Origin: Calycina herbarum
Lineage: Eukaryota > Ascomycota > Leotiomycetes > Helotiales > Pezizellaceae
Assembly: GCA_001414485.1 (NCBI GenBank)
Contig: LLEY01000094.1
Location: 1 to 64,000, forward strand
Reading direction: 5' to 3'
DNA length: 64,000 nucleotides
The notes under the pieces are model-generated. The model had not been told where the DNA came from and ran no database searches. It worked only from the letters and a program-made list of their open reading frames with translations. This document shows positions 23,959-35,614 of this stretch, one piece after another; the stretch's first letter is position 1; each line of letters starts with the position of its first letter. A program made the translations under genes and the position numbers.

Positions 23959-25534
23959 GCATATCAATTACAAAGGAATGAAGAGACAGCCCCGGAATTC
24001 CAGGATGGGTTTTATTGTGGATTGAAGAGAGTAAAAATTGGAAATGCTGTGGCTATGTTGAAGAAGAAATCAGAAATTGGCGAGCTCGTGAAGAATACGG
24101 GGTTAAGATTGAGACGGATATTCCCAGTTCCAAATGTTGCTTTGAAATTTTGCAATATAGTTTACCGTTGCTTCGCTATACCTACACCGGTTTGTCATTC
24201 TATGAGGTGGAACTATAGGCAAGAAATCAAGAAAGCTTATAGCTCAACCTTTACTGCGTGTTGATGCGTCACTAGAAAATGGCAGTTTCGTTCTCACATT
24301 GGTGATAGGTGGTGGTGGGTCGCGGTAGCACGGGGTCGTATTCGCTCACAATATTCACTTGTGGACTAAGCAAAAAATCCGGAAAGCTCTCCAACGCGGT
24401 TCAAGGGGAAAAAAACCGCAAAAAGAATGTTACAGTGCAGAGAATTACCTCCGCTAACACGACCCAAAGTCACCCAGAATTTAATCAATGGGATGTTTAT
24501 CGTCTAGCAAGGGATAGTAGCGGTAGCTCAGTCTCTTTGGAGATGTACTTTTCTAATAACCTTATCTAACCGTTCCAGCTACCAGGGCTGTTTAATGCTG
24601 ATGGAACGTTGCGTTATTTCGACTTATGTTGTCGCCGAAGAGGCAGCTGGTGGGGTGGGGTGGGCTGTGCTGTGCCGTGTTGAAGTGAGTGATGTTTGGA
24701 GTGAGGGAATGAGGAAGCGATCTCGAGCCTCGTCTCAAAGCCGTGCCTTCCAAGATCAATGTCCACTGCGAGGGAAAGAGCGACACGACGCGCCGACGTC
24801 GGAGTTGATATCCAAAAAAGACACAAAATTGAGAACCCCTCGTTAGGTACCCCAAAGCATTTTCAGGACGTAGCGTACAACAACAAGGTACCGTGGTTGC
24901 TTCAAATTGAAGTAATAGGGATTCAACTTCTCCTTTCTTGTGACAGCCATGCAGGAGTAGAGTAGAGAAGTAGTCTATTCGTGGTATCAACGCGAATACT
25001 AAGGTAAGGAGAGAGCGGAGAGTGTGGTCGCTCTCGCTCTATTTAACTACGCTAAGCGAGTTCTCGGAAGAATCTCGGGAAAGCACGGAATATGACTGGG
25101 ACTGTCACATTTCTTGACTTTATTGACTTTGAAGGACGAAGTCTCTCATCTAAACTCATGCCAACAATAACTGCAAACTCACATTTCTCTTTCACAAAGC
25201 ACTAGAAGGAAATCTGAAAGATGCAACTTCATTACTCTTCTAGAAAACCTTGCATGTTTTGAATCAAATTTGTAGAGTAGGTCAGAAAATTCGATGTATG
25301 GACCCTGTGCCAACTTAAACATGGTTAAGCGAGCTGCCATGGTTCACTATTCACTGTTCAAATGTCAGGATTACAGCAAAGTGTTACTTTTACTAGACCT
25401 AAACGGGCTAGATAATGCACAGACCACGCTAGCAGCCTATTTAGAACCTAGGTCTCTCTACTTTCTACTTTTATCCCCGACACCCACATCGTTATATCGG
25501 ACCATACCAACAAAATCAAACCTTCTCGTCCAGC
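23959..25534. other. Spacer between the tandem paralogs, 1.6 kb
   Basis: No gene supported. Several short open frames on both strands lack domains. A GTGGG-rich stretch lies near 24650-24690. Confidence 0.5.
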
Positions 25535-26784
25535 ATGAGTAAGATGACCGACAATATACTCGATATCCTACGCTCCGCCATCGATTCGAGAAACCCAGAC
25601 ACCATGCCCCCACTAACCTTTAAGGGTCAACGTCGTGACCTTCCCTGCTTAAGATGTATGAGAAGTGCTTTGGCTGGCAAATCCATCGGAGAATGCCACG
25701 ATTCCATCGGTGGCCAAGATAGGTGCTTTGAATGCTGTACCGACCCTAGTCGCAAGCCGCATGGTGTTTCTTGCATCCCTATTGAAGAGACAGAGGTCGT
25801 ATGTTATCCCGAGAAATATAATTCGGGCTTTGCTAATGGATTGCATAGCGTTTTAGAGGCTTGCGTCAAGCATGGGAACAATTTAAACAGGAGTCTTCCT
25901 CGAGTGCTTCCTCGAGCACAATATTCCAGACCCAAGCTTCGCGTACCGGTCGAGACAGCACATGCATTAACGAGCGAGTAAATGAAACCCCATCAGCAGT
26001 CGAACAGCCAGAGGAAACCGGTCCTCGTCGAGAGCGGATTGTTTACGAGAGAAGACCCACGCCAGCAACAACGAAGAAAATTCAAGAGCCAGCCAAAACG
26101 ACTGGAGAAAGAGAGGAACTTGCATTGTCGATGGTGGACGAAGAAACTCCAGACGGAGCATTGCTCCGAGGTCGCCGAGAGAGCACTTGCTATGCGCGAA
26201 CAAGAAGCAGCTCACCGCGCTCCGACGGACATGATGAAAGAAGATATCGTACTCGCTCCCAAGACAGCCAAAATGATCGAGACGAAATAGACATGGCTAT
26301 GCTTCCTAACCCAGTTGGCCGCCCTGGTATAGTCAAGCAACAAGTTGAGCGCCGAGAGGGACGGGAGGCACGAGGCCATCGAGAGAGAATTGCATATGAG
26401 CGAACACGAAGCAGATCACCACGCCCACTTAGTGCAGACAGACATGACGAAAGAAGATACCGAGCTCGCTCCCCATATCCATACGATCACAGTGAATCAG
26501 ACGAGGACAGAAGCCCGAGCCCATTTCCAAAAACTTGGTATGTCAATCCGCGTATTAATGAGATCCGAGATATCCAGGTGGAAATAGAAAGACGGGAGGC
26601 AGCACTGGAAGGACGAGAAAGACAGGAGGAAATGAATATTAATCGACAAGCAAGCGGAGAGGGAGAGGTAGAATTAGAAATGGTTGTTGATCAGGTTGAT
26701 CCTGTTGTTGCTGCTCGTCGTACTCGTATCAAGAAGTTGCTACATGACTGCACAGATTTTCTGGTCGATTTCTTCGTTAATTAA
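25535..26784 (+). CDS. Cys-rich / Arg-Ser-rich protein, paralog 2
   Basis: Two exons, 25535-25798 and 25849-26784, with a 50-nt phase-0 intron in the same place as intron 1 of the copy at 22750; product 399 residues. Start MSKMTDNILDILRSAI; a second Met three codons on is also possible. Cysteine cluster at about residues 37-80: PCLRC ... C ... CFECC ... SC, matching the neighbour in type but not exact spacing. The middle is Arg/Glu/Ser-rich with RIAYERTRSRSPRP-like and RRYRARSP units, about three loose repeats. A charged stretch IQVEIERREAALEGRERQE (about residues 330-350) should be a coiled coil, and the end is VAARRTRIKKLLHDCTDFLV, the shared tail. Function unknown; no other family proposed. 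Confidence 0.75.
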
Positions 26785-27086
26785 AGTTCAGCAAGCTCAA
26801 CTGGAGCTTGGAACTCGTCAAGAACACCACTACGAGATTCCCTACTTTTATGGTTTATCGACAGAAGATGTTGTTTCGTTGTTGATCGGCTTCCGAATCT
26901 AAGGAAGTAGAGTGTTTAGTGGTCAATAAAGTAGCGAATAGGGTCAATTGACATAATTCTTCAACTATTTTCAACTAGAAACAATTATGATGCATCTAAA
27001 TAATACGCAATAATTCCCATCAAACTAAAGACCCAGGCCCTAAACTCCCCGCAATGCAATATTCAAAATCCCTTTTCTCGACCCCT
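26785..27086. other. Spacer between convergent genes
   Basis: 3' regions of paralog 2 (plus) and kynureninase (minus). Nothing further seen. Confidence 0.5.
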
Positions 27087-28555
27087 CTAAACACTCGAAC
27101 AAGCCTTGTTAAAAATCTGCACAAACCTCCAAACCTCCTCATAGGTATTATACAAAGGTACAGGCGCAACACGAATAACATCTGGCTTCCTCTTATCAGC
27201 CACAATACCAGCATCCTCAAGCATACCACTCAAGATATCCAAACGTCCAGGCTTCAGCAACAAAACACTAAGTTGAGTACCTCTCCACTCTGGATTCGAA
27301 GGGGTGATAATCTTGAAAGCTGGATCGGTGGAAGAACCCGTTGAAATGAGGAGATGCTCAAGGTAAGCAGTAAGATGGAGAGATTTGGCTCTCAAATCTT
27401 TCATGGTAATGCCCTCGTGGACGGAAAGAGCTCCACAAAGAGATGCCAAGTCGATGACTGAAGGGTTGGAAACTTGGTATCCACTTGCTCCTGGCGATGG
27501 TCGGAATTTGTTGTCCATGTTGAAGCGACCGACTTGATCACCTCCATACCATCCACTGAGACGAGGACGGAAAGATGGTGCTGAGCCGTCTGATGGGTAG
27601 TCGACCTTTCCGTGTCTCTCGTGGACGTATAGACCAGCGATGGATCCGGGACCGGCGTTCATGTATTTGTATGTGCACCAGGCGGCAAAATCAACATTCC
27701 AGTCGTGGAGTTGGAGAGGAACATTTCCGGCTGCGTGAGCGAGATCCCAACCGATGAGGAGACCTTTTGCTTGGGCATAAGCGGTGATTTTCTCAATTTC
27801 GAAGAATTGTCCGGTGTAGTATTGGATACCCGGGAGAAGAACCAAAGCGGTAGTTGAGGCGTGCTCATCAATGAGAGCGAGAATTGATTCGGTGGAGACT
27901 TCGTACTCTCCCTCTTTTGGACCAACCATAACCATTGCTGACTCTGGCTCGTATCCGTGCATTCTGATTTGAGATTCGATGGTGTAGTGGTCGCTTGGGA
28001 AGGCCTTCCAGTCGAGAATGACCTTGTTCTTGGTGGCGGTTGGGGTGTAGAAACTTCCCATCAAAAGATGCAAATTCATGGTCAAACTTCCCATAGTGGC
28101 AACCTCGGAAGGAGATGCTCCTACGATAGGAGCTTGCAATTTTGAAGCGTGTTCGGCGAGAAGTTGCCATTGTGTGAATGGTGATCCTTCAAGATCTCGG
28201 AAATGACCATGGACACCGATTGAGCCCCAAGTATTGAGGTGGGCAGTGAGATACTCAGATACAGCACGGGGTTGCAAACCGAGTGAGTTTCCGCAAAAGT
28301 AAATACATGGGTCGTCACTTGTTGTTTCTGAGAAGGGGTCAGTCATGTGATAAAGAGGGGCAATTTGAGTGGCGACTTACCTGGCTTGACAAGCTTCTTG
28401 GTTTTTGTGTTTGCTTTCGATGGAATTATGAACTTCTCACGATATGATCGAAGAGGATCTTTCGCATCTTGGGATTGCGCAAACTCAAGTGTGTTTGCCT
28501 CTGCCGGGAATGTTGGCTTCATCGATTGCTGAACCTCTGGAGCGATAGAACCCAT
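27087..28555 (-). CDS. BNA5: Kynureninase
   Basis: Splits L-kynurenine to anthranilate and alanine (or 3-hydroxykynurenine to 3-hydroxyanthranilate) with pyridoxal phosphate in the cytosol. Two exons, 28555-28381 and 28327-27087, with a 53-nt phase-1 intron; 471 residues, normal for the family. Start [10 protein letters not shown]. Family blocks: [22 protein letters not shown], a [11 protein letters not shown] stretch, [30 protein letters not shown] and [19 protein letters not shown], where the Lys (about residue 277) is the expected cofactor-binding lysine; C-terminal [16 protein letters not shown]. Divergent from the dioxygenase gene at 29217 with 661 bp between starts. With BNA2 and BNA7 nearby, the pathway from tryptophan to anthranilate is complete within 8 kb. 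Confidence 0.96.
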
Positions 28556-29216
28556 TACGTTAGATTTGATTATGGCGGAGACGATTTGGATCTTGTTGAT
28601 CTTTGAAGTGATGAACTGATGGATAATGAGCTGATGGAGGGGAAAGTTCAATGGGAGGAAGTCTCTTTCCACTTTGTACCCCTCCTTCTATCGCCCTTCA
28701 AACTTTTTTTCTCCGGAACGATATCCCACTAACCGTTGGGCGTTTCAAAATCCCATGACGTTGAGTCAAAGATTGCGATTCGGTGGTTGCATATCTCGGG
28801 TGCAGGGTACTTTGTCACAGCTTCCGCCTTGATCCGTCCTCATCCGTCCTCCGTCCCCCCTCATCTCCGTCCCCACCTTTTCAGACTTACCTAATTCGTA
28901 CGCGTCGTGCCTGGTGATGTGCTTTTTTGTTAAGCCAAGTTTTGAAATCACGAAATCACGGTGAGGAATTGTGTAGTTTCGGTCTCTTATGAAATTGGCC
29001 GTGGATCAGGTCATGTTTCTTTCTCCCATTGGAGTCTTTTTTCCTTATCATGTTGGCGTTTTCTCGGGTTTTCGATTCCAGCTACTCACTCACTCACATC
29101 ACTTTCCCAAAACAACTCGATTCTGGAACCAAAAATTCATTTTGGATTCTGATAATCATTTTGAAAAGCTCACATTTGAATTTGTCAAATTTTTCAAGCT
29201 ATACCAAACCTAAATC
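28556..29216. promoter_or_regulatory. Divergent promoter of kynureninase and indoleamine dioxygenase
   Basis: 661 bp between two start codons pointing outward. It holds two direct copies of ATCCGTCC at 28832-28839 and 28842-28849, spaced exactly 10 bp, followed by two more CCGTCC cores (28851 and 28867). Read on the other strand this is GGACGGAT, with CGG cores of the kind Zn2Cys6 proteins bind. The same octamer is at 35087 between BNA7 and the FAD monooxygenase. Shared control is inference. Confidence 0.5.
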
Positions 29217-30542
29217 ATGATTCGTCCATCAACCATCAACTTAGCCGACTTTGCGGTCTCAACTCAAAACGGCTTTCTCCCAGATCAACTGCCACTCGAA
29301 GTATTGAGTGATTCCTATTACGCTCCTTGGGAAGTTATTATCAACGAACTGTCCATACTCCTCGAAACAACAAACCTACGAAAAACGGTTGACACATTAC
29401 CAATTCTCACAACTTCACACCTCACCTCAGAACCCGAATGGCAACGCGCATATTTAATACTCGCTTTCTTTACCCACGGCTATATCTGGGAAAATGGTGG
29501 ACCATCTGAGGTAATTCTCTTCTAAAATCTTACTTTCCACCAAAATGCAGCAAAACCAACTAACAAATGACAGCGCCTACCAGCAAGCGTATCAATCCCC
29601 TTCCTCGAGATAGCCTCCCACCTAGGCCTCCCAGCAACCGCCACATACGCAGCCTTCAACCTGTGGAACTACGCCCCCATAAACCCGAACTTACCATTAG
29701 ACAAGCCCGAAAATCTCCGCTGTCTACACACATTCACCAACACAGCCTCAGAAACATGGTTCCTTCTCATCTCCGTAGCAATAGAATCGCACGGCGCTCA
29801 AATAATCCCCATCATGACCTCAGCAATCGACGCCATCTCCAGAAACAACTCGCACATAATCCTCGGCGCCCTCATAAAATTCGGTTACATAGTACGAGAA
29901 ATCGGGAACCTGTTGAAACGAATGAATGAAGGTTGTGATCCCATGGTGTTTTACAACGAAATCCGGCCCTTTTTGGCAGGGAGTAAGAATATGGGTTTAG
30001 CAGGACTTCCCCAAGGAGTATTTTACTCCGAGGGTGTTGATGCAGAGGGAAAAGAGAAGGGACAATATAGACAATACTCTGGTGGATCTAATGCGCAAAG
30101 TTCTCTCATCCAATTCTTCGATGTCATCTTAGGAGTATCCCACCACTCAACCGTCGGAACAGCACCCTCGAAAAATGGATTCCTATCTGAAATGCGAAAC
30201 TATATGCCCGGTCCCCACCGAGCATTCCTCTCTCATCTCGAACAAAGTCCTTCTATTCGAGAATACGCCCAGAACTGCCCAATACCGGAAGTGGGAGAGG
30301 CGTATAATTTTGCGGTCAAGGAGTTGGAGAGATTTCGGGATGTGCATATTCAGATTGTGACGAGGTATATTATTAGACCTTCGAGAGCGCAGCAGCCTCC
30401 TGCTGTGAATGGGGGAATTAATATCGCGGTTGCAAGTTCGAGGAGTGGTGATACGAAGGGATTGAAGGGAACTGGGGGAACGGATTTGATGCCATTCTTG
30501 AGACAGGCTAGAGATGAGACGAGGGATACTGCTTTGGTTTAG
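29217..30542 (+). CDS. BNA2: Indoleamine 2,3-dioxygenase
   Basis: Heme enzyme that opens the indole ring of tryptophan to give N-formylkynurenine, first step of the kynurenine path. Two exons, 29217-29510 and 29574-30542, joined in phase 0 across a 63-nt intron; 420 residues, typical length. Family blocks: FFTHGYIWENG, LGLPATATYAAFNLWNY, SHIILGALIKFGY, GGSNAQSSLIQFFDVILGV, MRNYMPGPHRAFLSHLE, then RDVHIQIVTRYIIRPS, whose His (about residue 355) is the expected proximal heme ligand, and GTGGTDLMPFLRQARDET at the end. Divergent from kynureninase and upstream of a P450, formamidase and FAD monooxygenase, so it heads a tryptophan-degrading cluster. Confidence 0.95.
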
Positions 30543-30932
30543 AGGGTTAATAGATTTGTCAATGCGGTGATACCAGATAGATGATTGTAGATACTTTGAA
30601 TTTTTGAATGTATATATTTACGAAAGTATTTTCACCCTAGTCTTTTACTGTCGGTATATCCAAGAGTGAATAGCACTTCACGTGACCTTCTCGCTTAAGG
30701 TCTATTTAGAGTAGCTAACTTTACTCGGTATGTACGAACGATAATAGACTCTTTTTGCATCACGCTAATGACCACCAAGTCATACCAACATTTACTAAGT
30801 AACCTAGTGGATCGTGATACTAGAGATCTTGTGCATGGTTATCAGTGACCTGAACAAAAACATAGTTCAGGTATCAAACTTACCTCTCTCCGCTCCTTTA
30901 CCCCCCACCCCACCCAACTGAATTCTTAAAGT
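30543..30932. other. Spacer between convergent genes
   Basis: 3' regions of BNA2 (plus) and the P450 (minus). No gene seen. Confidence 0.5.
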
Positions 30933-33055
30933 TCAAACACCCCTCTTCCTAAACTTAACAATCGGTCCCTCCCTCTTAGCAATAAACATATCCTTTACAG
31001 GATACAACCCCTTCTCCCTCTCAAGCACACTCCCCTTCCATTTACCCTCCCCATCTGTAACACCCTTTTCTACCTCATCCACAGCCTCAAAATCCATCCC
31101 CCAAACCACTCTCCCAACAATAACAAGCAACTCCATCATCGCCAATCTCTTCCCCACACAATCCCCCCTCCCATAACTAAAAGGGAAGAAAGCACTTTTT
31201 GCTCTTTCCACTTCCTCCTCACTCACACCCTCCTCTTTACCCGACCCGCCAACAATCCATCTCTCTGGTTTAAACTTCCAAGGATCGTCAAAATATCGCT
31301 CATTAAAATGCAAACTCCAAACATTAACTCCCACCTCAACATCCCCAGGCACGAAAATCCCATCAATCTCCGCTCCCCCTTTAAGTGTAATCCTAGGGAG
31401 ATCAGAAGAGATCGGTGGACACATTCGTAGACTCTCCTCAATGACTGCTTTCAGATACTTGCATCCCCCCAATTTTCCCTCTTTCCCCTCCTCGCTTACA
31501 CGTAACCTAATCTCTCCAGCATCCTTGAATGTCGACCTAACCTCTCGACAAAGTTCATCATACGCTTTCTGATTTTCCTTTCGCGTCAAGTAGTAGAAGA
31601 TGCCGCTTAGTGTTACAGCTGCTGTGTCAGAGCCAGCTACTATCAACAAGCCCGCTTCAGCGCCGACCTCTTCTTTACTATATTTTAACCCAGTCTCTGG
31701 ATCTTTCGCATTAATGATGTAGTGAAATAAATCCTTTCTCACTTCTTCCTCTGGTCCTGCGGCTTGGGAAGAGGAAAGTGTAATTCGACTCTCAATAGAA
31801 GACTTTACGAAGGAGTGATAAGAGCGGACAGACTCCGGGGCGAAACGCTCAAGCAGATAATCGATACCGCGAGGTTTGAGGTAGAGGAAGAGGGGGAGGA
31901 TGGGGGAGGTACCGATCTATTTATGGGGGGTCGCATTAGTCCTCTCATCGCCCAAGAACCAAGAGACAAGCCCAATCAAGAAAACCACCATCGGCGGCCA
32001 CACGAAAAGGGAAGGGGGCAAACTCACAACCCACGAAAAATCAACAAAACTATGAATCAACCCGGGCACACTCCTCAACCCATTCTCCCGAGACTCCTCC
32101 TTAATGTCCCAACTCTTCCCAAAACTAAGATCAGCCATGATATCAAAGAAAAGGTAATTACTCTGATCCGCCATATTTCTTCCTTTTGTCCAACCACTCT
32201 CCCCCTCACCCTCGACACTCCCTCCCAATAATAGCTCAGCCCATCGCCTAACATGCATCCCAACCCACCCCTCCGCCTCCCTCAAACTCCTCTCATTAAA
32301 AGCCATATTAAGAATCCGCCGTTTTCTCGAATGAACATCCCTCTGTGAAAGATCTCCGAGTCAGCATAACTCTCGTCCCCCGCACGATCGCCCATAATCC
32401 AAAAGAAAAGAGCTCACCCACCTCAATACAATTCAGCGTATTAACATTCTCCTCCCGTCTCCTCCAGGCTTTATAAAAGATAGTTTTATAACAATTCGCT
32501 TTCGGGCCGTGGATATCTTTATATGCCTGTGCGGAGTTGAAGAGGAGTTTATTTGGGGTGGTGCGGATTGTGGTTCCTATTTGAGGTTCTGTTGTTAGAT
32601 CGTGTTTTCGTGCTCGGTTGGAATCGTAATAGTCCGGATTAGACGGGTCGGAGAGGATAGGTAGAAAAGTGATTGGGTAGGGGAGCGATCGCACGGGGCC
32701 GATCGCACGAAAGCGAAGAAGAGGGAAGGAAAATTACCATAGGTTTTGTGGAGGTTGTAAATCCAGATATGTCGTTGTCCGATACAACTGTAATACCAAT
32801 TCGGCAGTGCTGAGATCTTTGCTAGGAAGGGTCCTGGGTATTTTGATAGGGGGCTGAAATAGAGGTTATAGATTGCGGTGGCGAGGAACTATTTTATTCC
32901 TCCCCATTAGTTTGAGAAGTGAAGGGTGAGAGCTTTGTAGGGAAAGGGTGGAAGGGAAAGGGAAGAAAGATAGGACGAACGTAACAAACATATGTTGAGA
33001 GAGCCAGAAGTATCCAATTACTCGACACCGTCTTTGAGAGTTCGGAGATGAACAT
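30933..33055 (-). CDS. Cytochrome P450 monooxygenase, membrane-anchored
   Basis: Model: exons 33055-32990, 32888-32738, 32588-32422, 32342-about 31968 and 31916-30933, about 580 residues. The last junction is ambiguous (donors at several points between about 32000 and 31967), and the first donor (GTTTGT) is weak. N-terminus MFISELSKTVSSNWILLALS plus FLATAIYNLYF forms the ER anchor; then PLSKYPGPFLAK (proline hinge), RDVHSRKRRILNMAFNERSL (C helix), AGLLIVAGSDTAAVTLSG (I helix, AGxDT), EESLRMCPP (ExxR), FKPERW and the heme loop FSYGRGDCVGKRLA. In the loop the usual Arg two residues before the Cys is Gly, with Arg one place earlier. It resembles fungal benzoate-4-hydroxylase or isotrichodermin-hydroxylase types; substrate unknown. 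Placed between BNA2 and BNA7, anthranilate or another kynurenine product is a reasonable guess. Confidence 0.85.
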
Positions 33056-33755
33056 GGTTGCATTGGCTGATTCTTTCTTCCCCGCAACAGAAGTGGGAAC
33101 AACGTCCAAGATTCCGAGCTTGAGGTAAGGAGCCGCGAATAGGTGTAATGGTCTCAAGATCCGTCAACCTCCAAGAAGAGAGCCGGTGTTCAGTAGGTCT
33201 TCTCAACTATAAAATATGAAACTCCGACGACATAAGGAGGTTGTAAATTCACAGAAAACGGTACAGTTCGAAAAAGTCCCTCACCGTTAATCCGAGGAAA
33301 CGAGGGGCACCATCTAAAAGGTTCCAAGCTCCTTACCACATGTGCGACCAATCTATCGATAGTCTCATATCAAAGCTATACATGCAATGCGACGTGACAC
33401 ACAGCATCCTCCGTTGGAGAATTGTATTGACCAATCACAAAAGTTCCAATTATGTATAAACAGGGTATCGCTACCCCTCATTGAGAAGTTTATCCCCAAC
33501 CCTGGGTAAGGTGGTACGACAACCCTATCAGGACGCATGTAGAACGCCAGTCCATGACCGTATTAAGAAGCTGGAATGGCGAAAATGCGGTGTGCTGCGA
33601 TCGTGGAAGATCACGAAAGATAAACTTGGGAGTACTTGTAAATCAAGAAAAATATAAGCATCAAAAGAATTGTAGATTCGAATGGCGCATTGGGATCTAA
33701 AGCCACTTGACTAAATAAATATCGTCTGCATAAATTCCTCCAAAATGTCGTCTTA
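33056..33755. other. Spacer between the P450 and formamidase genes
   Basis: Upstream region of the P450 and 3' region of BNA7, both minus-strand genes. No gene seen; no copy of the GGACGGAT octamer noticed here. Confidence 0.5.
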
Positions 33756-34710
33756 TCATAAACTCTCCAAAACCTTGACAACCACATTTGCCATACCAGT
33801 GCCCTTGCCCCATATATCATCATGTTCATCATTCAGCATTTCCTTGGAAACTTCCAAAGGTATATCCGCACACGAATTCCTGAAATGGTCCTTCATGGTA
33901 TCGATTTGAGCCACGTCAATTAATTCGTCTCCTATCGAATGGAAAAGGAATAATTTTCCATCCTTGGGGATATATTTGGTGTAATTTTTAAACTTTGAGG
34001 GCGACAGGCGGTCCCATGTCTTTATGTCCTCTCCAAATGCGCCAACGGTAAAATCCTTATATGCGGAAATGGATTTGTGGTTTTCGCATAGGAGGTTCAT
34101 GTCGTAGATCCCTGATACGCCGACAACGATCGAGGGGTATTTGGAGAGTCTTGATTCTGCATGGCCGAGAATATCCTGCTGCATGAGGGTGTGCAATGCA
34201 ATTGTTGCGCCACAAGAATGTCCAATCAGGATATAATTCTCTCCAAATTTGTATTTGCTTTGGAGGAGTTCGAGGGAGGTAATGACGTCTTCGAGATGGT
34301 CTGGGTGTTTCGCATCGCGCAATTTATTTGGAGGAGTGGTTGACTCCTGGGGGAAATTAGGGTGAGGGGAAAGTCGATATGATATAGATGCGATTCCCGC
34401 AATGTGCTTCTTCAGCAGATCTGTGCCGGAAGAATTCGAGAAGAGATGTTGGATGGTTGGGAGGATGGATTTATCGGTTACGAGAGGGTCGCGCCAGGCG
34501 CCTCCGTGGATGTATCTTTGTAGACAACACCGTCAGAGGTTGCGGGGTAAGGTCAAGACATACTACTCACACTATCCACCGACCATCGTCATTCCATGAG
34601 CCCTTCTCCCGAGGTTGAATGACTGTCAACGTCTGCAGATCGTGGTCTCCATAGCTAATGTCTTCTTGAATAAGGTCGTCTGGCAAGCCAGCATCTGCAA
34701 CTGAAGCCAT
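33756..34710 (-). CDS. BNA7: Kynurenine formamidase (arylformamidase)
   Basis: Alpha/beta hydrolase that turns N-formylkynurenine into kynurenine plus formate, step 2 of the pathway. Two exons, 34710-34571 and 34515-33756, with a 55-nt phase-2 intron; 299 residues. Start MASVADAGLPDDLIQEDISY. The family hallmark HGGAW is at residues 50-54 (read across the intron as WIVYIHGGAWRDP), the nucleophile elbow GHSCGA puts the Ser at about residue 147, and acid and His are probably in FHSIGDELID and LNDEHDD near the C-terminus. Divergent from the FAD monooxygenase at 35615. Its presence next to BNA2 and BNA5 is the strongest sign that the region is a pathway cluster. Confidence 0.93.
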
Positions 34711-35614
34711 TCTCGCTTGAATGTGTGGAAGGAGTTCTCAGATTTCCTTCGCCCCAGTATTCTATCAGACGACACTTGTCGTGGGTCCCGAGGATGCGGT
34801 TGGTGGGTTGAGTGGGTGATGTCTGCTAGAGGCGCCGGCCACCAAGCTTCAACGCTAGAGACTAACAATACCCAAAGCCAGGCTACAATAGGTAAGCTAC
34901 TCACATATTCGAGTGCCAAGGAGTTCAATTCGAGATGCTTCTCAATAAAGCTCCCGTCTTTGTTGTTTGACAGCGCAACATCTCGTGAGCTGTTGCAACG
35001 AGTCAATCAACAATGGATGGCCCGGGCGCTGAAGGAAACCACCTAAGGCGGGGCGGGGCGGCCATTTTAAGTGGGTACGGACCCGGGGACGGATCGGAAC
35101 GGAACTTTTTCCCGCACGGAATCTTCTCAAGTTGATTTCCACTCTCTCCTTCAACACCACGAACTGATAACCAACAAACTCCAACAGCAGATGACCTGTA
35201 TCTCCTGCGCCCCGCGTAGTCTCAACACCTTAGTGGGTACGGCACCGGCTACCTTGTGTTATCTAGCCTCAAACTCTTCTACGTGGGAGATTCGAAGGGG
35301 TCCTTTGATGTCCTCGAGACCAAAACCCGCTTCCGGGTTCGCCGTTAATTCGGTCTCCAACGCTTTATATTGGAGGGGAATGGAGGGGTGCATTGTTGAT
35401 ACATCGAGGGGTATCCGTCATGGATGGCTTATCTGTAACTTTGCTATCTCTATCAAATCGCTGTCCGATGTCAGCGAAGTGGTGCTTTGTAGCCATCATT
35501 TCTGATATTAAAGGTAGGCCGTGGCTTCTCAGTCCCTCTTATCTTCAAAACACATCACCCCCAAGTCCCCTTAACTTTCCAATCATACTATTCTCTACAC
35601 CCTCAAAATCAAAC
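34711..35614. promoter_or_regulatory. Divergent promoter of BNA7 and the FAD monooxygenase
   Basis: 904 bp between two outward-facing genes. A dense cluster at 35076-35105 carries several CGGA cores, including the octamer GGACGGAT at 35087-35094 that also occurs twice in the BNA5/BNA2 promoter. A GGGGC-rich stretch lies at 35049-35063. No coding sequence supported, although open frames cross it. Confidence 0.45.

Noticed and set aside
34717..35505. Overlapping plus-strand frames between BNA7 and the FAD monooxygenase
   Set aside because: They overlap the BNA7 promoter side, show no domain, and the start region of the FAD gene is clear at 35615.
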